Positions 21,804-29,224 of a stretch of 64,000 nucleotides of DNA are shown piece by piece (position 1 is the stretch's first letter; the number at the start of each line of letters is the position of its first letter). Position numbers and translations under genes: made by a program. The notes beneath the pieces were generated by a model, which had not been told where the DNA came from, did no database searches, and was given only the letters and a program-made list of their open reading frames with translations. The DNA is taken from the NCBI RefSeq assembly GCF_007748175.1, contig NZ_CP037422.1, positions 5,224,334-5,288,333 on the forward strand. The letters are read 5' to 3'. Source of the stretch: Gimesia aquarii. GTDB lineage: Bacteria; Planctomycetota; Planctomycetia; Planctomycetales; Planctomycetaceae.

Positions 21804-22924
21804 GTCTGGCTTTCTCGAATGGCGGCAACTTCCTGTGTCAGATCAATGCCGACAGGGCACCAAGTAATACAACGACCGCAGCCAACACAACCAGACGTTC
21901 CGAATTGGTCGATCCAGGTTGCCAGTTTATGAGTCATCCACTGGCGATACCGGTTTCGAATACTATTCCGTACCAAGCCACCGTTCATATAACTGAAATC
22001 AACGTTAAAGCACGAATCCCATTGACGTTGTCTTTCGACATGATCGCCAGTCAGGTCACTGACTTCTTCCACGGAACTGCAAAAGCAGGTCGGACAGACC
22101 ATCGTACAGTTGGTACAGGAAAGGCACCGTTCCGCGACATCATTCCATTGTGGATGTTCTAAATTAGACAGTAATAAGTCTCGAATATCTGTTGTATCGA
22201 ATTCTCGTGAGATCTGATCGACCGCTTGTTGCCGCGCGGCTTCAGCCTGTCGTTGATTTTCGTCTGAGGCAATCTGAGTTTCCAGAGCATCAATGATTGT
22301 TTCACCAAGTGAAGTGGCCACTTCGACAACGAAGCCATCTGGTAGTTCCGTGAGGGCCAGGTCATAGCCACTTGTACAACGGGGGCCGGTATTCATGGAG
22401 GTGCAAAAGCAAGTCGATGCCGCCTGTGTGCAGTTCACAGCGATGACTAATGCTTGATTACGACGTCCCTGATAATTCGGATCAACATACGGGCCTTCCA
22501 TAAAGACACGATCCTGAATTTTGAGAGCCGCCAATTCACATGCGCGTACTCCGAGAAACGCAAATTTGGGTAGCTCCTGTTCTACTTCAGTAAACTGCCA
22601 ACCCTCGTCTGTTCGATCAGCACTGGATAATGTGCTGACAGGCGGAAATAAATTTTGTTTCCATGAATGGGGACCGACCACATAGCCAAATAAGGCATCG
22701 TCATCACGTTGCTCTAATCGATACTTGCCAGGCTCTTGAATGTCCGTCCATCCGCGGGGCAGATCCTCAATCGATGTCACCCGATCATACACAATCGCTT
22801 CCTGATCTAAAGTAGGGCCGATGACTTCGTAATCTAAAGCATGCAGCACTTCGAATAAATTCGCAAACTGATCGATTGAAAGAAAACAAGATCGGGGACT
22901 TGCAGTCTGTATGGCTTCATTCAT
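21800..22924 (-). CDS. hydB: Hydrogenase beta subunit, 4Fe-4S protein (sulfur-reductase type)
   Basis: The 374-residue protein has two ferredoxin-type cluster motifs near its C-terminus, [16 protein letters not shown] and [16 protein letters not shown], and conserved cysteines in [14 protein letters not shown]. It is the beta subunit of group 3b hydrogenases, in which beta and gamma together make the sulfur/NAD(P) reductase arm. Its presence is the main reason to choose group 3b over 3d. ATGA overlap with the upstream cNMP-domain gene. Confidence 0.9.
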   Translation of the reverse strand: MNEAIQTASPRSCFLSIDQFANLFEVLHALDYEVIGPTLDQEAIVYDRVTSIEDLPRGWTDIQEPGKYRLEQRDDDALFGYVVGPHSWKQNLFPPVSTLSSADRTDEGWQFTEVEQELPKFAFLGVRACELAALKIQDRVFMEGPYVDPNYQGRRNQALVIAVNCTQAASTCFCTSMNTGPRCTSGYDLALTELPDGFVVEVATSLGETIIDALETQIASDENQRQAEAARQQAVDQISREFDTTDIRDLLLSNLEHPQWNDVAERCLSCTNCTMVCPTCFCSSVEEVSDLTGDHVERQRQWDSCFNVDFSYMNGGLVRNSIRNRYRQWMTHKLATWIDQFGTSGCVGCGRCITWCPVGIDLTQEVAAIRESQT

Positions 22925-23436
22925 TCTGCTGTCCCTCTCGAGCTATTTTCGTAAGAATCGACATCATCAAATAACTCGAGACCAAACATATCGAGCACCT
23001 GTAAGCGAGAGGCTACAAGTCGCTGGGAAAGTGCAGTGGCAATTCGATGCATGATTTGATAGCCAATATCATGATCCTCGTCACAAAGTGTTCTTAAACT
23101 TGCTGCATCAATGGCAATTGTTTGTGTGTCTTCCAAGGCTACGACTGTGGCCGTCATTTCTCCCAGTTTTAAAATAGATGACCAGCCAACCAGATCGCCT
23201 GATTCGAGCGTTAAAACAGGTAAACATCCACGGGCCGGTATGCTCATGCAGATTTCGACGCGACCAGTTCGTATTACATAGATATCTTTGTGCGCGCTAC
23301 CCTCTGTAAAAATAGTCGTACCTTTGGGAAAGTCTCGCGCACGCGAAATACGAGCCAGCTTCTGTTGCTCTCCCTCTGACAGTCCAGCGGTAAATCGTAG
23401 TTCCATCAAGATTTGTTGAAGCTGTTGCGTCTCCAT
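22921..23436 (-). CDS. Cyclic-nucleotide-binding-domain protein (CRP-like sensor, no DNA-binding domain seen)
   Basis: The 171-residue protein is one cNMP-binding beta-barrel: DFPKGTTIFTEGSAHKDIYV, RTGRVEICMSI, LTLESGDLVGWSSIL and a C-terminal helix. No helix-turn-helix follows, so it is a ligand-sensing subunit rather than a complete CRP regulator. Such genes are often seen at the head of hydB-hydG-hydD-hydA operons, where they may tune enzyme activity. It is the first gene of the 12-gene hydrogenase operon. Confidence 0.85.
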   Translation of the reverse strand: METQQLQQILMELRFTAGLSEGEQQKLARISRARDFPKGTTIFTEGSAHKDIYVIRTGRVEICMSIPARGCLPVLTLESGDLVGWSSILKLGEMTATVVALEDTQTIAIDAASLRTLCDEDHDIGYQIMHRIATALSQRLVASRLQVLDMFGLELFDDVDSYENSSRGTAE

Positions 23437-23840
23437 AGAGGCCTCTTTTCTGGTTGTTAGTAGCTGATAGGACTGCTCCTAATCGATTCTAACTTTCACT
23501 GATCCTACCGTCTATAGACTCAAGATTGAGAGATGATATGTGAAAAATAATAATAGAAACTTCATGCTTTGCTCTTCGAATCAGAAACAGTAATGACCAC
23601 GGATGGGGAATTTCCCCAGGCTTGGCTTGGGAGATTGTCTTATGTAAGATCTGTTTTAAACGTAGTAGAAAAGTGCAGTTGATCTTTTCAAATATCATAG
23701 TTTGGAAGCACACAAGAGAACGGTGATGCCAACAACTGTTTCAAGCTGTAAATAGTCTTGATTTCTCCGGTCTGGTGAAGTGTCAGGCGGGAGAATTTTG
23801 ATACTTCACTCAGGCATAAGCACTAATACCATGGCCATGA
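23437..23840. promoter_or_regulatory. Upstream region of the hydrogenase operon
   Basis: About 400 bases without a supported gene. It must hold the leftward promoter of the hydrogenase operon. The one structured element noted is the inverted repeat at 23604-23618. Short frames here have no recognisable product. Confidence 0.4.
23604..23618. repeat. Perfect inverted repeat TGGGGAA-T-TTCCCCA (candidate operator)
   Basis: Seven-base arms around a single central T, about 170 bases upstream of the first hydrogenase gene. The symmetry and the intergenic position fit a dimeric regulator site. No regulator gene for it is recognised in the window. Confidence 0.35.
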
Positions 23841-24104
23841 TTATTTGAAGTCGATATTTGAATCATTACAAATATTAATATAAGCACCAAAGAATTTCGA
23901 TAGGAATTCATTTCGTTCTGAGCACCACGCCAATGGAGCATAGAACCAGACTATAAAGTTTAGCTATTCCAGATGTTCCAAATCTCCATTCGAGTCATAC
24001 ATCAAAGCAAAAACAGGACCAGTGCACATAATATAAACCACTAATAATATAGGGACAGCAAAACATGCAAATCGAATGAAAATGGATTCTTTCTTTTCAG
24101 TCAT
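23841..24104 (-). pseudogene. Small membrane protein, copy 3, interrupted by an in-frame TAG
   Basis: Reading from ATG 24104 gives TEKKESIFIRFACFAVPILL with one membrane helix, then LEHLE, a TAG at 23964-23966, and in the same frame LNFIVWFYAPLAWCSERNEF and FFGAYINIC to a TAA at 23841. The first half matches the intact neighbour (RSMLLRFAYYAIPFLLVIYV) and the second half matches its YFPLTWAANKNQF / YINLC part, so this is a paralogue of about 87 residues with a single nonsense codon. The function of the family is unknown. Confidence 0.7.
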
Positions 24105-24162
24105 ATGAACTAGTTCCATGTAATAGAAATCTAAGCGTGACAAAAGCAGATCATAATACAAG

Positions 24163-24480
24163 CTAGAAAAAGCCACCAAAGCTACAGTAATCGTGTGTGT
24201 CTGGAAATATCAATCTATGACATAAATTAATATAGCGTTTAAGCATTTCATTAATGAATTGATTTTTGTTTGCAGCCCATGTCAAGGGGAAATAAAAAGA
24301 ACCCGCTTCAACATAAATTGATCCAAGAGTAACATTTGATCCAGGCTCTTGAGTGTGAACATAAAATAAGTGTAAAAATATCGCTTCAACAGGGCCAATG
24401 CTCAAAACATAAATCACTAGCAAAAATGGGATCGCATAATATGCAAATCGAAGGAGCATTGAGCGTTTATTTTCAGACAT
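24163..24480 (-). CDS. Small membrane protein, copy 2, apparently intact
   Basis: The 105-residue product has one strong membrane helix (about residues 10-30, FAYYAIPFLLVIYVLSIGP) followed by a soluble part with YVEAGSFYFPLTWAANKNQF and MLKRYINLCH. It is the only copy of the three that reads through. No known domain is recognised. Because both neighbouring copies are damaged, this one may also be declining. Confidence 0.55.
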   Translation of the reverse strand: MSENKRSMLLRFAYYAIPFLLVIYVLSIGPVEAIFLHLFYVHTQEPGSNVTLGSIYVEAGSFYFPLTWAANKNQFINEMLKRYINLCHRLIFPDTHDYCSFGGFF

Positions 24481-24518
24481 GGGAATTACACTCGTGGGTT
24501 CAAAACACTAAGAAAGTG

Positions 24519-24683
24519 TTAAAAAATTTTTTTCCAGAAATCAATGTATTTCATGAGTAACGATCTTAGCCATGAATTGGTAGTTGCCATAATAATCACA
24601 GGAGCATAAAAAATTTCCATCTGGCTTCTGTACTCAGGATAATAAAGGCCTCCATTTACTTTGGTAACTAACGCATATGCAGT
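24519..24683 (-). pseudogene. Small membrane protein, copy 1, 5'-truncated remnant
   Basis: The frame from 24683 to a TAA at 24519 encodes LVTKVNGGLYYPEYRSQMEI, FYAPVIIMATTNSWLRSLLM and KYIDFWKKIF with no start codon (a TGA lies just upstream). It aligns with the second half of the neighbouring copies (FYAPL.W....N..L....YI). The membrane-helix half is missing, so this is a 3' fragment. Confidence 0.6.
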
Positions 24684-24729
24684 TCAGGGGTAATTTCCAT
24701 TCAATTACCGTAAAATTGTTTAAATGTTC

Positions 24730-25536
24730 TTAATGATCTGGGAGAAACTCTAAGGACTGATTACGGGTATAATGATAGGAAGCATTTTCAATTTTCCATT
24801 TCTCCCAGGCAGGCAAAATCAAATTACGAAATTGATTTGAGTTGTACATAGAATCTCTGGGTTCGTAAAACAAACACGCTGCATATTCCGAGCGTAATTG
24901 TCTGCCCGGCCAGGCTTCGACTCCATGATAGATTGGTAGTATGTCACGCCAGTTACTAGCCCATATTTCGCTATTCCTAAACCAAAACATAGTTCCAGAA
25001 TAATGCCAACCATGGCCTCCCCAAGCATCGCTATGCCCACGGTTGCTATTGTGTTTGAATGGTCCTACTAATCCAAAACCACGTTGTAAAAGAAACTCAA
25101 CTTTTTTGTGGTAATGAACGTTCGCTTCATACATTAGATCGGCCCAGGCGTGGGCTATGGTTCCAGGGTTATGATTAACTCCTTTTGCGTGACCATAAAA
25201 AGTAACTTCGTCAGGATTCTCATTCATCACATATTCCAACATTTCAGGAAAGGTCTGGACTTCTCCTAGTTCTTTTTGGTTTTCGTGAACGATAAATTCT
25301 TCAATGTACTCTTTTAACAGATCCTTTACTTCTTGAGGATCTGCTGTATCAGTTCCATGAGCAATTCCTACAATGCGCTTGTGATTGAAAATTTCTATAT
25401 CACGTTTCAGATTATTGATGAATTTCATCCAAACTGGTCGAGCAGATTCTTTGGGCCAAATGTGAAACATCAAGTTTCGTTTCACATTGTCATTGAATTT
25501 ATGTGGTTTGAGAGCAATATCATCTTTGTCAGTCAT
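24730..25536 (-). CDS. Glycosyltransferase-like hypothetical protein
   Basis: The 268-residue soluble protein has no confident family name. Visible features are MFHIWPKESARPVWMKFINN, KRIVGIAHGTDT, VTFYGHAKGVN, the HYSGTMFWFRNSEIW block, and GVEAWPGRQLRSEYAACLFY. The HAKG and YSG-FWF pattern followed by a conserved W and E recalls small proteins found in glycan clusters that are presumed to bind nucleotide sugars. It lies between a methyltransferase and the decayed membrane genes, in a region full of glycosyltransferases, which supports but does not prove a glycan role. Confidence 0.5.
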   Translation of the reverse strand: MTDKDDIALKPHKFNDNVKRNLMFHIWPKESARPVWMKFINNLKRDIEIFNHKRIVGIAHGTDTADPQEVKDLLKEYIEEFIVHENQKELGEVQTFPEMLEYVMNENPDEVTFYGHAKGVNHNPGTIAHAWADLMYEANVHYHKKVEFLLQRGFGLVGPFKHNSNRGHSDAWGGHGWHYSGTMFWFRNSEIWASNWRDILPIYHGVEAWPGRQLRSEYAACLFYEPRDSMYNSNQFRNLILPAWEKWKIENASYHYTRNQSLEFLPDH

Positions 25537-25628
25537 TCAAACATCCAATATTCGGCCGGCTCTGGATTCAGAATAGTTGTTGGTAATGGAGTTCCAGTAC
25601 AACAGAAAAGCGAAACAACTTTTTCAAT
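25533..25628 (-). pseudogene. 5' remnant of a CCTGT-type cysteine-rich protein gene
   Basis: Between the methyltransferase stop and the next gene lies an open frame EKVVSLFCCTGTPLPTTILN, then PEPAEYWMFE and a TGA that overlaps the next ATG by the four bases ATGA. AGGAG stands just upstream but the first codon is ATT, so translation is doubtful. FCCTGTPLPTTI resembles GCCTGTSMPSRRLTATL in the 36673-37098 protein, so this looks like the beginning of a related gene cut off by rearrangement. Confidence 0.4.
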
Positions 25629-25643
25629 GTTCTCCTGGTTATA

Positions 25644-26303
25644 TTAAGATGCCTTGGCCAAGAATTCATTGGTACTTTTGACCTGTCCCAGCATAATCCA
25701 TTGATTATGGTAGTCTTCAGTCATTCCACCTATCGTTAGCTTAAGGTCCAACCAGCCACCTATCATATTTATAATCTCGGCTTCGGTAAAAACAGTTCGC
25801 TTGGCATCCGAGCAAACCTCGTTTGGTGGTGAACGAAACCAGCTAATCCATATGTGACCATCTGGTTTGATGATCCTTTGAATTTCATGAATGTAGTTTT
25901 TCGCAACTTCAAATGTTTCGAGGTGCGAGAATAATGATGCGCAAATGACTAAGTCTGCAACATTCTCTTCGATAGGGATCTGAAACGTCTTCGGATCAAT
26001 TACCCCAGTTGGGTTATACATTTCATTTCTAACGTTTGAGTGTTTCCAGCGATATTGGGGATAGTTTAGTGAGCCTTTTTCAACCGAATCTCTGTTAACA
26101 TCAAACCCGATATAATGAATCGTTGGGTCAAGCGACATCGCTGGGGCAAACCGTTCCCCACATCCAAGATCGACAACAGTGTCCCCCGATTCCAAGGCAC
26201 CGAACTCGTCCCACAAGTTAAGAGCCCATTGTGTTGCTCCGTATTTTTGAGAGATCCCCAGTTTTGAAAAAAGTGATTTCAATTTCTCATTATCAATCTT
26301 CAC
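25644..26303 (-). CDS. Class I SAM-dependent methyltransferase
   Basis: The 219-residue protein has motif I VVDLGCGERFAPAM (residues 43-56) followed by IGFDVNRDSVEKG at the second strand, and ADLVICASLFSHLETFEVAK at the motif IV/V region, then IIKPDGHIWISWFRSP. The fold is clear, the substrate is not. Its place beside sulfotransferase-like and glycosyltransferase-like genes suggests a sugar or surface polymer substrate. Confidence 0.8.
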   Translation of the reverse strand: MKIDNEKLKSLFSKLGISQKYGATQWALNLWDEFGALESGDTVVDLGCGERFAPAMSLDPTIHYIGFDVNRDSVEKGSLNYPQYRWKHSNVRNEMYNPTGVIDPKTFQIPIEENVADLVICASLFSHLETFEVAKNYIHEIQRIIKPDGHIWISWFRSPPNEVCSDAKRTVFTEAEIINMIGGWLDLKLTIGGMTEDYHNQWIMLGQVKSTNEFLAKAS

Positions 26304-26408
26304 CAGTTACTCCTGATATTTTAGGGAAGTGATTTCAAGGTAGAAAAGCTTGCTCTACAAAAAATTTATTTTCTATCGCTGGATGAGGACTAAAGGTCTA
26401 TTTACTTT

Positions 26409-27014
26409 TTAATATGTGTATCCATATCGTTCCAGTACGCGGCGTTCATGTTGAACTACATCTCTAGCCAATGCAAAAGAATACCCTGTGAATTTGACGC
26501 CTGTTTTAGTACCTCCCACATTTTTCGATTTGACTGCTCTCAGTTTGACCTCATCAAAAGTTTCTCCTGCCAGTCTTAAAATACGGACGAGGTCATTCAC
26601 AAGGTTTTCCTGCTTACCAATCATAGAAATTTCCCCAGGATTGATTCCTGTAAACCGTTCATAAAGTGCAGAGAGATAGCCTTGAGGTTCAACTGCCATA
26701 CAATTGCGAACAAACTGCTCAAAGTCGTCTGTTTCTACTTTGGGTTCCTCTTCCAGGCGTGGAAAGCGATTAGTTTCTTTCCAATACATCCAGGCAGACC
26801 TATACCAGTCAAGAGGATGCCGGACGAAGGTAATGGTGAGAGGGATTTCGATTCCTTTTTCTAATATGATCTGCTTGGCCGTCTGCAAGTCACAATGCCA
26901 ATCACCAATTTCAGTAATCGGCCCTTCGACTGCTTCATAGCAAGCGGTGCGAACCCAATCTGAGCCTGTCTTGGGAATATGTAGAATCAGAGTATGAGGA
27001 AGTAAATAAGCCAT
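26409..27014 (-). CDS. Sulfotransferase-like protein
   Basis: The 201-residue protein begins with HIPKTGSDWVR (residues 12-22), the loop that binds the 5'-phosphosulfate of PAPS in sulfotransferases, and has FVRHPLDWYRS (63-73), the 3'-phosphate site. It is shorter than most (about 250-300) but holds both halves. It probably sulfates a carbohydrate or related surface molecule; sulfated glycans are common in marine planctomycete settings. Confidence 0.75.
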   Translation of the reverse strand: MAYLLPHTLILHIPKTGSDWVRTACYEAVEGPITEIGDWHCDLQTAKQIILEKGIEIPLTITFVRHPLDWYRSAWMYWKETNRFPRLEEEPKVETDDFEQFVRNCMAVEPQGYLSALYERFTGINPGEISMIGKQENLVNDLVRILRLAGETFDEVKLRAVKSKNVGGTKTGVKFTGYSFALARDVVQHERRVLERYGYTY

Positions 27015-27190
27015 TTGATTTCAAAAACTCTTATTGAATCATGACAAAAATCAACATGCCAATATTATGAGATTAAGCCAAATCACTTCGACTTTCCACA
27101 TTTTCAAATTCAAATCTGAGGTACTCACTCTTGTAATCATTGATTGCTAAACACTGGTTCTAAGAAATTATCTTCATACAAAAATGATTC

Positions 27191-27526
27191 TCAGCAACTT
27201 CCGTTTCTTGTCGAGAAACTGGGAAAAGTCAGGCCAGGGAAAGAGCCTCCCGTTGCTTTCTCAGATCCATAAATTGGAGGGAGGGAGATACTACCCCATG
27301 AGAGAACCCAGCTATTGTCGTCTTCACAATTTAAGACATAGCTATAGTTAGTAGTGAGCCCTGTCCAGCTTGTTCCAGCGCCAATTAATGTGTTTTCAGG
27401 ATCGCCTGGGTCAAATTGGCTAGTGTCGAGACAGAGATAAGGAAAATTATATACTAATTCTTGGAGTTTAGCTGGATCGCAAGAAATATCATTTGGGGGA
27501 TTACAAGCGGGATTCGCATTGGGCAT
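27191..27526 (-). CDS. MPNSNPAC-leader small protein, family A (copy 1)
   Basis: The 111-residue protein starts MPNANPACNPPNDISCDPAK, then LQELVYNFPYLCLDTSQF, TSWTGLTTNYSYVLNC, WVLSWGSISLPPIYGSEKAT and ends SFPGLTFPSF...GSC with a Cys at the very end. It shares this layout with the 27616 and 37269 genes. There is no Sec signal peptide. A GGAG lies just before the ATG. The function is unknown; the spaced cysteines and aromatic, Gly/Ser-rich body suggest a beta-rich, disulfide-stabilised extracellular or surface protein, which is inference. Confidence 0.6.
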   Translation of the reverse strand: MPNANPACNPPNDISCDPAKLQELVYNFPYLCLDTSQFDPGDPENTLIGAGTSWTGLTTNYSYVLNCEDDNSWVLSWGSISLPPIYGSEKATGGSFPGLTFPSFSTRNGSC

Positions 27527-27615
27527 CTTTTTCTCCGTTATGGTTTTAATGTTTGTAAGAGGTTACGCAAGAATAGATTGCACATTTTTAGAGCTCTCAT
27601 TATTCTTGGGTAACT

Positions 27616-27960
27616 TCAGCAAAATCCCCCTGTTGTAGAGAAATTAGGAAAGATAAGATTAGGGAAAGAACCTCCTGTTGCATTTTCTGATCCTGAACTC
27701 CAAGGAGGGAAAATTTCATCCCATCCAACTTTCCAAGTATCCTCGCCTGAGCAAACTAAGCCATAATTATAACGCCCAGAAAGACCTTGCCAGCTAGTTC
27801 CAGCACCCCCAACGCCCAATAGCGTAGTTTCAGGATCATTAGGTTCAAATTTGCTAGCATCTAAACATAGATCGGGAAACCTCTCTACTAATTCATTTAG
27901 TTTAGCTGGATCACAGGTGACATCACTTGGTGGATTGCAAGCGGGATTTGAATTGGGCAT
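27616..27960 (-). CDS. MPNSNPAC-leader small protein, family A (copy 2)
   Basis: The 114-residue paralogue begins MPNSNPACNPPSDVTCDPAK, has LVERFPDLCLDASKFEPNDP, GTSWQGLSGRYNYGLVC and ends with ATGGSFPNLIFPNF and a terminal GGFC. It follows the same plan as its neighbour and as the 37269 gene ten kilobases away, including positions of cysteines. CGGAG precedes the ATG. Function unknown. Confidence 0.62.
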   Translation of the reverse strand: MPNSNPACNPPSDVTCDPAKLNELVERFPDLCLDASKFEPNDPETTLLGVGGAGTSWQGLSGRYNYGLVCSGEDTWKVGWDEIFPPWSSGSENATGGSFPNLIFPNFSTTGGFC

Positions 27961-28238
27961 TGTTTTCTCCGTTGTAATGCTAGTGGGAGTGTATTTTGGA
28001 TGAATTGAATCAGAGCAAAAATTAGTCCCTTTTAAATGGTTGGCATTAACCAGACATTATCAATGCGAGTGGTATGCGAATGCTGGATCATTCAATAGTC
28101 ACCTGACAGTATCATCGCTTTACTCTGCTACTATCTAATAATGAACCTAATTCCAAAAAACGTTTTCATTGCAGAATAACTCACGAATATGTGGATCATG
28201 ATATATTATGAAAAAACTGATTCATCTGATTTATTTAA

Positions 28239-28457
28239 TCAGTATTTTTTTGTTTGAGTATCAGTAGTTGGAAATAAGAGACCTGTCTCCTTTAATTTAG
28301 CCGGTTTTAATTCCGTTTCTCTCTTCATCTGGTACTGACCAATCTGTACCGATTGCGACTGACGGATTCCGACTTGTCCTGATGCATCGTACTCAGTTAT
28401 TTTGAGAAGTTCAGGAAGAGTCTTTTGCCTGATGCCCTCAAAGGAGCCACTGTACCA
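28239..28457 (-). pseudogene. Coding remnant without start (unidentified)
   Basis: In the stretch 27961-28489, which holds no complete gene, a frame of 72 codons after a TAG reads WYSGSFEGIRQKTLPELLKI, TEYDASGQVGIRQSQSVQIG and PAKLKETGLLFPTTDT to a TGA. Composition looks protein-coding but there is no start codon and no family is recognised. It may be the tail of a gene that once followed the lipoprotein. Confidence 0.3.
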
Positions 28458-28489
28458 CTACAGTCAAGTTCTAATCTGTATTGCTGCTG

Positions 28490-29155
28490 TTATTCGTTGG
28501 TGAGATACGGTGGTCCGTAACCCCATTTTGAGACAATCTGCATTACATTTCCTTCAGACAGAGAGAACCCCCCAGAGGTTGTACTATTCTTCAAGTGCTC
28601 ATAGATGGTGTCGTTAGTTTTACGGATATATACAATACTACTATTGTCCCGTATTTGAACACCGCTCATGTCATTGAGATCGTCTGCACCGGTCAGCCTG
28701 AAAGAGGATTTGGCCGAATAATCTTTGTTTTCTGTAGATAAGATTGAGTAGTAGAAATCGGAATGCGGAAAAGCAGGAAGCGGCTCAGTTAAATAGGAAT
28801 CATATTTTTTATCGTTCATGATGTTATTTACATCTGACAAAGATTGAACAGACAGCGCTCCCGTTACATAGTTTCGATTTTCCTTGAGTAAAAACGTTCC
28901 GTTATCCCAGACTGCAAAGGTAATTTCGGGCTGAAACAGATCGTTAGGATATGGTGCAAATCGAGTTTGAAAAACGGCGATCATGGGCTTATTGAATAAA
29001 TAAGCTGGCATATCAGATGAAAGATCAAACTCACCTGAGAATTGTGATCGTTCCTCAGCCGGACGGGAAGCGCTGGTCGATATTCCACGGTGACAACTGG
29101 AAAGACAAGTACAAAATAATATCGAGATAAGTGTTATGATGTAACGGGCATACAT
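28490..29155 (-). CDS. Predicted lipoprotein downstream of the YD-repeat protein
   Basis: The 221-residue protein has a signal peptide ending in the lipobox LSSC (Cys21), so it should be lipid-anchored. The body has no recognised domain; it contains AYLFNKPMIAVFQTRFAPYP and FAVWDNGTFLLKENRNY. It begins 69 bases after the stop of the YD-repeat gene on the same strand, the place where RHS-type toxins usually have an immunity gene; that role is only a possibility. A methionine start with ACTGGAGGTAGT upstream is good. Confidence 0.6.
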   Translation of the reverse strand: MYARYIITLISILFCTCLSSCHRGISTSASRPAEERSQFSGEFDLSSDMPAYLFNKPMIAVFQTRFAPYPNDLFQPEITFAVWDNGTFLLKENRNYVTGALSVQSLSDVNNIMNDKKYDSYLTEPLPAFPHSDFYYSILSTENKDYSAKSSFRLTGADDLNDMSGVQIRDNSSIVYIRKTNDTIYEHLKNSTTSGGFSLSEGNVMQIVSKWGYGPPYLTNE

Positions 29156-29224
29156 TCCGAACTACCTCCAGTTAAGAGAATTATTATAATTACATGGACA
29201 ACATGAAATTTAATAAAAACTCTA

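Noticed and set aside
23964-23966. TAG as a recoded amino acid
   Set aside because: No tRNA or SECIS-like element supports recoding, and the neighbouring copy is also damaged; a simple nonsense mutation is more likely.
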